A stretch of DNA of 64,000 bases from Pseudomonas sp. GOM7 (GCF_026723825.1 NZ_CP113519.1:3596001-3660000); one strand, 5' to 3'; positions 16,685 to 25,316 are shown, numbered from the stretch's first letter. Notes: generated by a model not told the origin, from the sequence alone. Translations and numbers: made by a program.

Positions 16685-17449
16685 ATGAGTATGAAACCTA
16701 GAACGTCATCATCCCGTCAGCCACTGGCAATCTGTCGCAGCCTGCGCCCCGTTTTACTCGCTTTGCCATTGCTCGGCTATAGCGTAGGCGCGCCGGCGAG
16801 CGTCACCACGCCCGAAGAACTTATCGGCGCTGCCGAGTCGTTTCTTGAGTCGGCCGTGGTGGAATATTTACAGCGTAGCGAAATTCAGGGACGCCATGAG
16901 ATCAGCATCAATCGAATTGATCCGCGCTTGCGTCTGCCGCAGTGCGACCAGGCCCTGAGCGTGCGCCTGGAAAGCCCTGCGCAACCGATGGGCCGCGTCA
17001 CCTTGCGCGTACGCTGCGACGGCAGCGCGCCCTGGACGGTCTTCGTGCCGGGCGAGGTGCGCCTGTTCCGCCCGGTGCTGATACTCACGCGCCCCATGAA
17101 GCGCAAGAGCGTGCTCAGCGCAGCCGATGTGAGCCTGGTCGAACGTGACGTTGGCCAGCTCAATCAGGGTTACCTGACCGACCCCGTGCAGGCTATCGGC
17201 AAGAAATTGACGCGACAGTTACAAAGCGAGCAGGTACTGGCCCCCAACTATCTGGAGATCGTCGATGCGATCCGCAAGGGTGATCAGGTGGTGATCAGCG
17301 CTCGCAGCAGCACGGTGAATGTGCGCATGCCTGGTGAAGCCCTGTCCAACGGCGCGCCCGGCGAGCAGATCCAGGTGCGCAACCTGCGTTCGCAACGGGT
17401 CATTCGCGCCCGGGTGATCGGTCCCGGCCAGGTGGAAGTAGCCATGTAG
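16685..17449 (+). CDS. flgA: Flagellar P-ring chaperone FlgA
   Basis: FlgA is a periplasmic chaperone for P-ring assembly. A signal-like stretch (RPVLLALPLLGYSVGAPAS, about 24-42) is followed by the FlgA N-terminal domain and a C-terminal SAF-type domain (about 125-250, with RPVLILTRPMKRKSVLSAADVSLVERDVGQLNQGYL, LAPNYLEIVDAIRKGDQVVISARS and VRNLRSQRVIRARVIGPGQVEVAM). I chose ATG 16685 (254 residues). ATG 16691 is six bases on, and neither has a good ribosome-binding site. An in-frame upstream extension to 16,619 would overlap the cheV leader and add a Ser/Cys-rich tract, so it is rejected. Confidence 0.9.
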   Translation: MSMKPRTSSSRQPLAICRSLRPVLLALPLLGYSVGAPASVTTPEELIGAAESFLESAVVEYLQRSEIQGRHEISINRIDPRLRLPQCDQALSVRLESPAQPMGRVTLRVRCDGSAPWTVFVPGEVRLFRPVLILTRPMKRKSVLSAADVSLVERDVGQLNQGYLTDPVQAIGKKLTRQLQSEQVLAPNYLEIVDAIRKGDQVVISARSSTVNVRMPGEALSNGAPGEQIQVRNLRSQRVIRARVIGPGQVEVAM

Positions 17450-17515
17450 GTATCTTTGCTATGGCGCAACAGGCGGGTGATTTCCTACACTGTCCAACGA
17501 CGCCGAATTTTTTCC

Positions 17516-17542
17516 TAAAGTTTTTCCGCCATGGGCCGAAAA
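17516..17542 (+). promoter_or_regulatory. Sigma-28 (FliA) promoter of flgM
   Basis: The site TAAAGTTT, then 11 bp, then GCCGAAAA agrees with the FliA consensus (TAAAGTTT-N11-GCCGATAA) in 15 of 16 positions with perfect spacing. It lies about 40 bp before the flgM ATG. This implies the usual feedback in which FliA drives synthesis of its own anti-sigma factor. Confidence 0.92.
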
Positions 17543-17581
17543 GCTTGGCAAGCGTCCAACAATCGTCCGAGGTTCTGCATC

Positions 17582-17917
17582 ATGGTCATCGACTTCAACC
17601 GGCTGAATAACGCCACTACCCCCGCGAACACGGGGCGTGCAGGCTCGACTCAGGCTGGCCGCAACGAGGCCACGCAATCGAATCAGGCGCCCGTCGCCAA
17701 GGGCGAAGAGAAACAGAGCCCGGTCAAGAGCGGCGAATCCGTCGAGCTGAGCAGCCAGGCACGACAATTGCAGAAGGCAAGCGAGAAGCTGAACGATCAG
17801 CCGATCGTCAACAAGGAGCGTGTGGCCCAACTGAAGAAGGCCATCGCCGAAGGCAGTTACCAGGTCGACGACCAACGCGTCGCCCAGAAGCTGCTCAACT
17901 TCGAGTCCCAGCGTTAA
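17582..17917 (+). CDS. flgM: Anti-sigma-28 factor FlgM
   Basis: FlgM binds and holds FliA until the hook is complete and FlgM is secreted. The protein (111 residues from MVIDFNRLNN) has the FlgM layout: an N-terminal disordered Asn/Thr/Ala/Gln-rich half, then the FliA-binding helices SVELSSQARQLQKASEKLNDQPIVNKERVAQLKKAIAEGSYQVDDQRVAQKLLNFE. The VELSSQA and IAEGSYQVD blocks are diagnostic. The start at 17582 is preferred over an in-frame ATG at 17531, which lies inside the sigma-28 promoter. Confidence 0.95.
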   Translation: MVIDFNRLNNATTPANTGRAGSTQAGRNEATQSNQAPVAKGEEKQSPVKSGESVELSSQARQLQKASEKLNDQPIVNKERVAQLKKAIAEGSYQVDDQRVAQKLLNFESQR

Positions 17918-17965
17918 GCCTAAGGCGCTGGGGGTGTTGGACGCCCGCCTCCCCTGGAGCCCAAG

Positions 17966-18433
17966 ATGCTAGATACCAACCTGCTGCACCTGTTCACTTC
18001 CGATATCGGCATTGCCGAGCGACTTCTTGAACTGATCGACGACGAATTTCTGGCACTGGGTGAACGCGACCTCACCCGTCTCGACAGCCTTCTCGGCGAA
18101 AAACAACCCCTTCTCAGCCAACTACAACAGCACGGCAATGAACGCAGCCAATTGCTGCGCTCGGTCGGCTTGAGCGCTGATCGCGCTGGGCTGCACGCTC
18201 TGGCTGCCCGCTCCAGCCTCGGCGACGAACTGCTGACGCGCAGCGAAGAGCTTTCCACCCTGCTGCAGCGCTGCCAGGATGCCAACCTGCGCAACGGCAG
18301 GCTGATCCGTGCCAACAAGGCCAGCGTCAGCCAGGTGCTGGGCATTCTGCGCGGCAGCGATACGCCCGGCATCTATGACAGTCGCGGGACTACCGCTAGA
18401 ATCGCGCAGCACCGACCGCTCAGCCAGGCCTGA
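17966..18433 (+). CDS. flgN: Flagellar export chaperone FlgN
   Basis: FlgN is the cytosolic chaperone for FlgK and FlgL. The 155-residue product is a largely helical, Leu- and Gln-rich protein with heptad-like patterns (ERLLELIDDEFLALGERDLTRLDSLLGEKQPLLSQLQQH) and a C-terminal segment NGRLIRANKASVSQVLGILRG that I recognise from Pseudomonas FlgN. GGAG precedes ATG 17966, 48 bp after flgM, consistent with a flgMN operon under FliA control. Confidence 0.9.
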   Translation: MLDTNLLHLFTSDIGIAERLLELIDDEFLALGERDLTRLDSLLGEKQPLLSQLQQHGNERSQLLRSVGLSADRAGLHALAARSSLGDELLTRSEELSTLLQRCQDANLRNGRLIRANKASVSQVLGILRGSDTPGIYDSRGTTARIAQHRPLSQA

Positions 18434-18537
18434 GCCTCAGCACAATAACAGCACAGGGACATGCAGCCCACGCCGGCCTGCCAGTGCCCCGGCACGCTAG
18501 CACCTATAGCGGCCGAAGATTTGGAGAGCTTCAAACT

Positions 18538-19278
18538 GTGTCCAGCGCATTCCAAGAGGAAAGTGGCCCGCAACCACCCAAGCTGCTCAAGGCCCAGGTG
18601 GAAATCATCGCCACGCTGCGCCAGCTCCTGCAGAACCATGACCCTCTGATCATTCAATTCCATGAGCGTAGCCAGCGTTTTCAGAGCTACGTGGTGGAGA
18701 TCGACCAGCAGCGCGCGCGTATCGCCCTGGATGAAATCATCCCCACCGATGGTGAGCGATTTTTCAAGCAAGGCGAAAGCTTCTCCGTGGAAGCCTTCCG
18801 CGATGGCGTGCGCGTAGCCTGGAAATGCGAGCACAGCGTGCAAGTTGGCCAGCACGAAGGAGCCCCCTGCTACTGGGCGCCCTTGCCCACCGAAGTGATC
18901 TATCACCAGCGCCGCGGCGCCTTCCGCGCCTCGTTGAAGCAGACCGACCTGATCAAGGTGGTACTCGCTGGCGACAAGTTGCGCGAACCCCTGCAAGGAC
19001 AGTTGCTCGACATCTCCGCGACCGGCTGCAAACTGCGCTTCGCCGGCGACCTGAGTCAGCAATTGCAGAACGGCCAGGTACACGAGAACCTGACCGCATA
19101 TCTGCCGTTCGGCACCGTGACCACCGCCGTCGAGCTGCGCCACGTGGACTACCAGGCGAAGATCGACACCACCTTCGTCGGCACCCGCTTCTACCACATC
19201 AATGGGCTGGAGCAGCGCCAGGTGGAGCGCTTCGTCTACCAGTTGCAGCGCGAGGCCCGACGCACCGAAAGCGACTGA
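18538..19278 (+). CDS. flgZ: FlgZ, YcgR-type PilZ cyclic-di-GMP motility brake
   Basis: FlgZ/YcgR proteins bind c-di-GMP and act on the flagellar motor. The N-terminal YcgR domain (about 10-115) is followed by a PilZ domain with both ligand motifs: RxxxR in YHQRRGAFRASL and DxSxxG in LLDISATGCKLRF. The start is the GTG at 18538 (246 residues), with TTGGAGAG about 10 nt upstream. An in-frame ATG 54 bp earlier would add an unrelated Ser/Arg-rich tail. A 104-bp gap separates it from flgN. The gene ends 11 bp from the convergent MFS gene. Confidence 0.93.
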   Translation: MSSAFQEESGPQPPKLLKAQVEIIATLRQLLQNHDPLIIQFHERSQRFQSYVVEIDQQRARIALDEIIPTDGERFFKQGESFSVEAFRDGVRVAWKCEHSVQVGQHEGAPCYWAPLPTEVIYHQRRGAFRASLKQTDLIKVVLAGDKLREPLQGQLLDISATGCKLRFAGDLSQQLQNGQVHENLTAYLPFGTVTTAVELRHVDYQAKIDTTFVGTRFYHINGLEQRQVERFVYQLQREARRTESD

Positions 19279-19289
19279 GGGACAGGCCC

Positions 19290-20618
19290 TCAGCCTGCAG
19301 CGCCAGCGCTGCGCTCGCGATCCTCATTCTCTGCAGCCTCGGCAGCCACCGCCACCGCTGGTTCCTGCATCTGCTCCTGCACGGTCTGCTCATCGACCCG
19401 TGGATCCAGCGCGGCGACCAGCGGGGAACTGGCCACATTGCCCGGCATGGCCATGTGTTGCAGCGGTGCATCATCGACCTGGTGCAGATGGGTGACCACC
19501 TCAGGGCGAATCCGCCAGATCAGGATCAGCGCGCAGAAACAGACGAAGGCATACAGCATGTTGGCGCCGAAGAAGCGCATCAGCAGCCCCGTCAGCAGCG
19601 GCCCGATGCACGCTCCCACGCCGAAGGTGACCAGCAGCATGGCCGTCAGCGATACCCGACGTTCCGGCTCCACATGGTCGTTGGCCAAGGCCACTGCCAG
19701 CGGATAGAGGCTGAACTGCATCAGGCTGACGAGAAAACCAATGCCGATCAGCAGCCCGAGAAACACCTGTGGCAACGCAGCAAGTGGCGCAGCGGCGAGC
19801 AGCAGCAGCACGGCGCAACCACGAATCAGGCGCACCCGGTCTCGGCGGTCGGACAGCCAGCCCAAGGGCCACTGCACCAACAGCCCCGCCAGGATGCAAC
19901 TGCCCATGAACAGGCCCACCTGCTCGGTGGCCAGCCCCATGCGCGTGGCATACAGCGGCGCCAGGCCATAGAAGGAGCCGATCAACAACCCGGCCACCAC
20001 CACGGTGGTCAGCGAAAGGGGTACTCGCTTGAGGAAAAAGCGCAGCTCCAGCGGCGCCGGGTACAAGGGCGCAGGATGCAGGCGCCGAGTCAACGCCACC
20101 GGTACCAGGCACAGGGCGAAACACAGGGCCACCAGCATCAGCAGCTCCAGGCCCAGGGTCGGGTGCACCACCAGCGCCAGTTGCCCCAGGATCAGGCCCA
20201 GGTAGGAAGCCGCCATGTAGCCGCTGAACACCAGGCCGCGCTGTTTGGCTTCGGCCTGCTCGTTGAGCCAGCTCTCGATCACCATGTACTGGCACATCAT
20301 GCCCAGGCCGACCAGCATGCGCAGCAGCAGCCAGAACGGCAGCCACTCCACCAGACCATGACCGAGTACCGCTGCAGTAACCACCCCGGCACAGGCGACG
20401 TAGGCACGAATATGACCGACCCGGGCAATCAGCCGATGCCCCAGCTTGCCGCCGAGCACCAGGCCGAAATAGTTGGCCGCCATCAAGGCACCCACCCACA
20501 GACCATCTACGCTATCGGCCAGACGCAGGGCCAGGTAGGTACTGAGCAGGCCGGAGCCGAGCAGCATCAGCAAGGTGGCGAAATACAGTGAGCGGAAGGA
20601 TTTCCAGATCAGGCGCAC
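19290..20618 (-). CDS. Major facilitator superfamily transporter (YcaD/UMF23-like)
   Basis: A 442-residue inner-membrane protein with about 12 hydrophobic segments, beginning RLIWKSFRSLYFATLLMLLGSGLLSTYLALRLA. It has an MFS loop-2-like pattern after TM2 (GKLGHRLIARVGHIRAY), a mid-protein motif LVQWPLGWLSDRRDRVRLI, and a hydrophilic C-terminal tail of about 60 residues rich in Glu and Ala. I start at GTG 20618, which has AAAGGAG upstream. A longer frame continues to 20,789 through sequence that does not look membrane-like. The substrate is unknown. It is convergent with flgZ and functionally unlinked as far as can be seen. Confidence 0.82.
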   Translation of the reverse strand: MRLIWKSFRSLYFATLLMLLGSGLLSTYLALRLADSVDGLWVGALMAANYFGLVLGGKLGHRLIARVGHIRAYVACAGVVTAAVLGHGLVEWLPFWLLLRMLVGLGMMCQYMVIESWLNEQAEAKQRGLVFSGYMAASYLGLILGQLALVVHPTLGLELLMLVALCFALCLVPVALTRRLHPAPLYPAPLELRFFLKRVPLSLTTVVVAGLLIGSFYGLAPLYATRMGLATEQVGLFMGSCILAGLLVQWPLGWLSDRRDRVRLIRGCAVLLLLAAAPLAALPQVFLGLLIGIGFLVSLMQFSLYPLAVALANDHVEPERRVSLTAMLLVTFGVGACIGPLLTGLLMRFFGANMLYAFVCFCALILIWRIRPEVVTHLHQVDDAPLQHMAMPGNVASSPLVAALDPRVDEQTVQEQMQEPAVAVAAEAAENEDRERSAGAAG

Positions 20619-21118
20619 AGTGGGTAGAGCTCCTTTTGCGTAACGTGGCCAACGGCTCACGCCCAGTACAGCGGAATGTCGTGAAACGGCGATAAGGGAA
20701 GGCCCTTGACTGGCGTATGCAGCGATTCTGAGCTTCGACGGGCTCGGGCTCGAACAGTTCGCAACCGACAGCGCCGCTAACGCGGCCACGCATGGTCATA
20801 GGGTAGCGCCAATCGCCAGGGCACGTCTGTGGCGGATGCGGTGAAGGCATGCACTGCTCGCGACACAAGCCCAGCCGGCGCAGCCTTGGGCCGTCAGGTT
20901 TCCGTGGATGCGACAGAGTGTTGCACCCGTTCGCCCAGCGCCCTGGGGCAAGGCAACTGCCTGCCAAGACTGTGCTAGAGTCGCGCGCTTGTTTTTCCGC
21001 CCCTAGGGTCTGTTGACGTTTCGCTCGCGGCCGCGCCGAAACGTCAACAGCCCCTAGCCGGAAAGCCTCTGAAAAGGCCAGCGAATCACGCGCGGCCAAC
21101 AAGATAGAGACCTGCGTC
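20619..21118. other. 500-bp intergenic region between the MFS gene and sstT
   Basis: Divergent promoter region for the MFS transporter and sstT. Apart from the long inverted repeat at 21,003-21,057 I see no gene, RNA or regulator site here. Frames that cross it on the minus strand have no family resemblance. Confidence 0.6.
21003..21057. repeat. Long perfect inverted repeat upstream of sstT
   Basis: Arms CTGTTGACGTTTCG (21,010-21,023) and CGAAACGTCAACAG (21,037-21,050) are perfect 14-mers around a 13-bp GC-rich centre. They are flanked by a second short pair (CTAGGG / CCCCTAG). No T-run follows on either strand and it lies in a divergent region 62 bp before sstT. That makes it more likely a dispersed palindromic repeat or an operator than a terminator. 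Confidence 0.75.
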
Positions 21119-22342
21119 ATGCCACAAGCCGTCACCCCGTTCCTGCAACTGCTCAATCGCACCAGTCTGGTGGTGCAAATCCTCATCGGCCTGCTCATCG
21201 GCATCGGCCTGGCCCTGGTCGCCCCACAGGCCGCGCTGGCCGTAGGTTTCATCGGTGACGTATTCGTTTCGGCGCTCAAGGCTGTCGCCCCGGTTCTGGT
21301 GTTCATTCTGGTCATGGCCTCCATCGCCAATCACCAGCAAGGCCAGCAGACCCATATCCGCCCGATCCTGCTGCTGTACCTGATCGGCACCTTCAGCGCC
21401 GCACTGGTCGCGGTCGCCGCCAGCTTCGCCCTGCCCTCCACCCTGGTACTGAGCGGCTCGGCGGCTGAACTGACCCCACCCGGCGGCATCGGCGAGGTGC
21501 TCAAGACGCTACTGCTGAACATCGTCGACAACCCGGTCAACGCCCTGCTCAAAGGCAACTTCATCGGCATACTGGCCTGGGCCATCGGCCTGGGCTTCGC
21601 TTTCCGCCACGCCAACGCCAGCAGCAAGCAACTGCTCGGTGACCTGTCCCATGGTGTGACCGCAATCGTCAAACTGGTCATTCGCTTCGCCCCGCTGGGC
21701 ATCTTCGGCCTGGTGGCCTCCACGCTGGCCACTTCCGGCCTGGATGCCCTGCTCGGCTACCTGCACCTGCTGCTGGTACTGGTCGGCTGCATGCTGCTGG
21801 TGGCACTGGTGGTCAACCCGCTGCTGGTGTACTGGAAGATTCGCCGCAATCCCTATCCGCTGGTTTTCACCTGCCTGCGCGAAAGCGGCCTGACCGCCTT
21901 CTTCACCCGCAGCTCGGCGGCCAACATCCCGGTCAACCTGCAACTGTGCCAGCGCCTGGGCCTGCACGAGGAAACCTACTCGGTGTCCATCCCGCTCGGT
22001 GCCACCATCAACATGGCCGGTGCCGCCATCACCATCAGCGTGCTGACACTGGCGGCCGTGCACACCCTGAACATCGCGGTCGACCTGCCCACCGCCCTGC
22101 TGCTCAGCGTCCTGGCCTCGATCAGCGCCTGTGGCGCCTCAGGCGTAGCCGGCGGCTCGTTGCTGCTGATTCCGCTGGCCTGCAGCCTGTTCGGCATCCC
22201 CAACGACGTGGCCATGCAGGTGGTGGCCATCGGCTTCATCATCGGCATCGTCCAGGATTCGGCGGAAACCGCGCTGAACTCCTCCACCGACGTACTGTTC
22301 ACTGCGGCAGCCTGCCTGGCAGAAGAACGCCGCCAGGGCTGA
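21119..22342 (+). CDS. sstT: Serine/threonine:Na+ symporter SstT
   Basis: A 407-residue inner-membrane symporter of the dicarboxylate/amino acid:cation (DAACS) family. The N-terminus SLVVQILIGLLIGIGLALVAP and the cation/substrate-site region FFTRSSAANIPVNLQLCQRLGLHEETYSVSIPLGATINMAGAAITISVLTLAAVHTLNI are characteristic of SstT rather than GltP or DctA. The C-terminal GIVQDSAETALNSSTDVLFTAAAC also fits. Length is close to E. coli SstT (414). It is convergent with dat across a 76-bp gap that contains a hairpin. Confidence 0.93.
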   Translation: MPQAVTPFLQLLNRTSLVVQILIGLLIGIGLALVAPQAALAVGFIGDVFVSALKAVAPVLVFILVMASIANHQQGQQTHIRPILLLYLIGTFSAALVAVAASFALPSTLVLSGSAAELTPPGGIGEVLKTLLLNIVDNPVNALLKGNFIGILAWAIGLGFAFRHANASSKQLLGDLSHGVTAIVKLVIRFAPLGIFGLVASTLATSGLDALLGYLHLLLVLVGCMLLVALVVNPLLVYWKIRRNPYPLVFTCLRESGLTAFFTRSSAANIPVNLQLCQRLGLHEETYSVSIPLGATINMAGAAITISVLTLAAVHTLNIAVDLPTALLLSVLASISACGASGVAGGSLLLIPLACSLFGIPNDVAMQVVAIGFIIGIVQDSAETALNSSTDVLFTAAACLAEERRQG

Positions 22343-22349
22343 AACGACA

Positions 22350-22379
22350 GAAGGCTTGTACGCTACCGCACAAGCCTTC
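22350..22379. terminator. Bidirectional hairpin between sstT and dat
   Basis: Perfect 10-bp arms GAAGGCTTGT / ACAAGCCTTC enclose a 10-nt loop, 8 bp after the sstT stop and 40 bp after the dat stop. No clear U-tract follows, so strength is uncertain. The position between convergent genes supports termination. Confidence 0.6.
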
Positions 22380-22418
22380 CATGAAAAGGGGCTTGCCCCT
22401 GCCGCTATCGGGCTCAGG

Positions 22419-23843
22419 TCATTGCTGCGCGGCGAAAGCGAATCCCTGAACGGACTGGGCAGCCTGGTAGAGAATCTGCCCGACGAGCTCGATCTCGGCC
22501 TCACTGATGATCAGCGGCGGCAGGAATCTGACGGTCGCGCCATGTCGCCCACCCAGCTCGACGATCAGGCCACGCTCCAGGCAGGCCCGCTGCAGCTTGC
22601 GCGCCCTGTCGCCATCGGCGGCCGGCCGGCCCAGGGCATCCTGGCTGGCAGGATCGATGATCTCCATGCCCAGCATCAGGCCACGCCCACGCACGTCACC
22701 AACCCAGTCGAACTCGGCCTGTAGCCCCTGTAGCAGCCCCTGCAGGCGTGCGCCGACACTGCGTACATGGCCAGTGATGCCTTCACGCTGAATGAAACGC
22801 AAGGTGGCATCACCAGCGGCCATGGCCAGTTGGTTGCCACGGAAGGTGCCGGCATGGGCGCCAGGCTGCCATTGATCCAGCTCGCCCCGATAGACCACCA
22901 CCGAGAGCGGCAGACCACCGCCGATGGCCTTCGACAGCGTCATGACATCGGGTGTGATCGCACTGCGCTCGAAGGCGAACAGATCGCCCGTACGGCCGAT
23001 GCCGCATTGAATCTCGTCAAGAATCAGCGGAATGCCGTGCTCACGGGTGATCGCCCGCAGCCCCTGCAGCCAGCGATCGGGCGCGGGAATCACGCCGCCC
23101 TCGCCCTGCACCGTTTCCAGGATCATGGCCGCCGGCTGGGTCACTCCGCTTTCCGGGTCGCTCAGCATGTGGCGGATGTAATGCAGGTTGGCATCGATCG
23201 ATTGCTCGCCGGATAGCCCAAACGGGCAACGATAGTCATAGGGATACGGCAGGAACTGCACGCCCGCCAGAAGCCCGCCAAGGGCATTCTTCGGCCCGAG
23301 GTTGCCACTCAGCGACAAGGTGCCAAGGGTCATGCCATGGTAGGCGCCATGGAAAGCCAGAGCGCTTTGCCGCCCGGTGGCCGTACGCGACAGCTTGAGC
23401 GCCGCCTCCACCGCATCCGCCCCGGTCGGGCCACAGAACTGGATGCGCGCGTCCTTGGCGAAGTCCCCCGGCAGCAGCTCGAACAGGGTCTGCACGAAGG
23501 CATCCTTGACCGACGTGCTCAGATCCAGAGTGTGCAGCGGGATGCCCGATGCCAGGGTTCGCTGAATGGCCTCGACCACCACCGGATGATTGTGCCCCAG
23601 CGCCAGGGTGCCGGCGCCAGCCAGGCAATCGATGTACACCTGCCCGCGCGAGTCCTCGACGTACACCCCCTGCGCCCGCTTGAGCTCCAGCGGTATGCGC
23701 CGTGGGTAGCTGCGCGCATTCGATTCGCGCTGCATTTGCCGCTGCAGCGCCGGCGTGCTGTCCAGACAGTAGCGTTGACGGAGCCCGCTGTGCCGGCTCT
23801 GTAGATCGACTACGGTGGTGGAAATCGGGGTGATCGCATTCAT
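22419..23843 (-). CDS. dat: L-2,4-diaminobutyrate:2-oxoglutarate aminotransferase (PvdH-like)
   Basis: This class III PLP aminotransferase (474 residues) makes 2,4-diaminobutyrate (Dab) from aspartate semialdehyde and glutamate. Visible motifs are the PLP-phosphate loop CGPTGADAVEAALKLSR (137-153), FHGAYHGMTLG, the cofactor Asp in LILDEIQCGIGRTG (Asp276) and the Schiff-base Lys305 in LSKAIGGGLP. The FRGNQLAMAAG and PLIISEAEIELVG segments are those of the Dab/PvdH branch rather than EctB. It supplies Dab for the NRPS-B first module, whose specificity code reads as Dab-like. It has its own promoter region with a strong Fur box 160 bp upstream. AGGA lies 9 nt before ATG 23843. Confidence 0.92.
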   Translation of the reverse strand: MNAITPISTTVVDLQSRHSGLRQRYCLDSTPALQRQMQRESNARSYPRRIPLELKRAQGVYVEDSRGQVYIDCLAGAGTLALGHNHPVVVEAIQRTLASGIPLHTLDLSTSVKDAFVQTLFELLPGDFAKDARIQFCGPTGADAVEAALKLSRTATGRQSALAFHGAYHGMTLGTLSLSGNLGPKNALGGLLAGVQFLPYPYDYRCPFGLSGEQSIDANLHYIRHMLSDPESGVTQPAAMILETVQGEGGVIPAPDRWLQGLRAITREHGIPLILDEIQCGIGRTGDLFAFERSAITPDVMTLSKAIGGGLPLSVVVYRGELDQWQPGAHAGTFRGNQLAMAAGDATLRFIQREGITGHVRSVGARLQGLLQGLQAEFDWVGDVRGRGLMLGMEIIDPASQDALGRPAADGDRARKLQRACLERGLIVELGGRHGATVRFLPPLIISEAEIELVGQILYQAAQSVQGFAFAAQQ

Positions 23844-24002
23844 GAGTGCATCCTCGTGTCGCGCGGATAGCGCGTTATCTGACGACGCCGCCGGATCGAG
23901 CGTAGTGCAACGAACGATCAGTCAACTCAGGCGATTCCAAGTTGCTGCTATCGGATGTCAGACAGCGCCCCGTGCAAAGTCCATGGCCAGCGTCAATTTA
24001 CA

Positions 24003-24022
24003 AATGATAATTACTATCATTA
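24003..24022 (-). promoter_or_regulatory. Fur box upstream of dat
   Basis: The sequence AATGATAATTACTATCATTA is a near-perfect inverted repeat (TGATAAT-TAC-TATCA) matching the Fur consensus GATAATGATAATCATTATC closely. It sits in the 293-bp gap between the thioesterase stop and the dat start. No other gene uses the gap, so it should repress dat under iron-replete conditions. Confidence 0.85.
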
Positions 24023-24136
24023 TATTAATCAAATGACACAAGTGAGACATGCAGCACGAACGTGCAAAGGATACGGGTCGGCAGCAGCCGGCGATCTCAA
24101 CAGAAAGTTTGAGGTAGGAATGCGATAGCCCTGGGC

Positions 24137-24913
24137 TCAGCCAACCGCCCGTTTGAGCGACTCGCCCAGTAACAGGCGCTGCATGAGCGCGAGCAACTCA
24201 GCCTCCTGCTCGAACAGATAGAAATGACCGCCGGGAAACAGCCATGTCCGGCAGTCGACCTGGCTTTCCTGAGCCCATCCATCGAGCAGTGACAGGGGTA
24301 CACTGGCGTCCGTCTGCCCAGCCAACACATGGATGGGACACGACAAAGGTGGCGCAGCGCTGTAACGGTAGTCTTCGCACAGCGCGAAATCATCACGGAT
24401 GATCGGCAGGAACAGCTCGACCCACTCAGGGTTGTCCAGCAACTCCCGAGGCATCCCGTTCATGTCACGGATGACCTCGAGAAACTGTGCAGGCGGCAGA
24501 TCCGCCACCCGCTCGCGCCAGCCATGGGCGACCGGCGCAGTGCGGGCCGAGGCCAGCAACAGGGTCGGCGACAGCCCCTGCCGAGCCAGCCGGCGCGCCG
24601 TCTCGAAAGCCAGCAACGCGCCCATGCTGTGGCCGAAGAAAGCGAAGGGAATGCCGTCGGTACTGGCCTGGGTGATGGCCACGGCCAGGGCTTCAGCCAA
24701 CTCGGCCAGCGCAGCCGCCCGAGGCTCGCCGAAGCGCGCCCCGCGCCCCGGCAACTTGACCAGAGCCAGCTCGATATCACCTGGCAACCCAGCGCGCCAA
24801 TGCTGAAAAACCGTATGCCCTGCCCCGGCATAGGGGAAACAGTACAAGCGCAGCGCGGGTGCATGGCTGCCGCTCGGCAACAGGGAAAACCAGGGGCTGG
24901 ATGCTCGCTGCAT
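24137..24913 (-). CDS. Type II (editing) thioesterase of the siderophore NRPS
   Basis: A stand-alone alpha/beta-hydrolase of 258 residues. The nucleophile motif is FFGHSMGA (Ser96), the probable acid is Asp202 in LAGQTDASVP and the His is in FPGGHFYLF (His230). The N-terminal LYCFPYAGAGHTVFQHWRAGLP is typical of PvdG/GrsT-like enzymes that clear mis-primed carrier domains. Its ATG overlaps the stop of the MbtH gene (TGATG), so the two are translationally coupled. Type II thioesterases beside an MbtH protein are a standard NRPS accessory pair. Confidence 0.93.
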   Translation of the reverse strand: MQRASSPWFSLLPSGSHAPALRLYCFPYAGAGHTVFQHWRAGLPGDIELALVKLPGRGARFGEPRAAALAELAEALAVAITQASTDGIPFAFFGHSMGALLAFETARRLARQGLSPTLLLASARTAPVAHGWRERVADLPPAQFLEVIRDMNGMPRELLDNPEWVELFLPIIRDDFALCEDYRYSAAPPLSCPIHVLAGQTDASVPLSLLDGWAQESQVDCRTWLFPGGHFYLFEQEAELLALMQRLLLGESLKRAVG

Positions 24914-25128
24914 CAGCCGCGCCCCTGCCCCTGCATGGCTTTACGCAGGCTCAAAGGCCGCATGTCGGTCCAGACCGACTCGATATAGGCCAGGCACTCC
25001 TCCTTGCTGCCCTGTTTGCCGGCCGCGCGCCAGCCTTGCGGTATCTCCTTGTAGTCGGGCCAGATGGAGTACTGCTCCTCATCGTTGACCACAACCAAAA
25101 ATCGCGTTTCAGGACTGTCCAGACTCAT
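24913..25128 (-). CDS. MbtH-like NRPS accessory protein
   Basis: A 71-residue protein with the MbtH signature: FLVVVNDEEQYSIWPDYKEIPQGWRAAGKQGSKEECLAYIESVWTDMRPLSLR, including the conserved Asn, Ser, Trp and Pro positions (NxEEQYSxWP, PxGW, WTDMRP). MbtH proteins bind and activate NRPS adenylation domains. GGAG precedes ATG 25128. It begins a two-gene unit with the thioesterase, downstream of a Fur box. Confidence 0.96.
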   Translation of the reverse strand: MSLDSPETRFLVVVNDEEQYSIWPDYKEIPQGWRAAGKQGSKEECLAYIESVWTDMRPLSLRKAMQGQGRG

Positions 25129-25212
25129 TTTCCACTCCGTTTTTCACTGACGATGCGAATGCCCGTGGGCCCGCTTGAGCCTTGTACACGAGCGTTGGCA
25201 GAATAATACAGT

Positions 25213-25231
25213 CAATAACAATTATCATTAA
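25213..25231 (-). promoter_or_regulatory. Fur box upstream of the mbtH-like gene
   Basis: On the minus strand the site reads TTAATGATAATTGTTATTG. It contains the core AATGATAAT and a partial inverted half-site, and lies 85 bp before the mbtH-like start. Several A/T-rich hexamers flank it (25,202-25,245), possibly extending Fur contacts. Confidence 0.75.
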
Positions 25232-25316
25232 CCAAATTTAACCTTCCTCTCACCCCCGACACCACTGTCCGGTTCGCTTGCAGGATGAGGTGTGTTTATA
25301 CTGCCGCCACCTCAAG

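Noticed and set aside
17531..17581. Earlier in-frame ATG for flgM
   Set aside because: It lies inside the spacer of the sigma-28 promoter and so cannot be in the mRNA made from that promoter.
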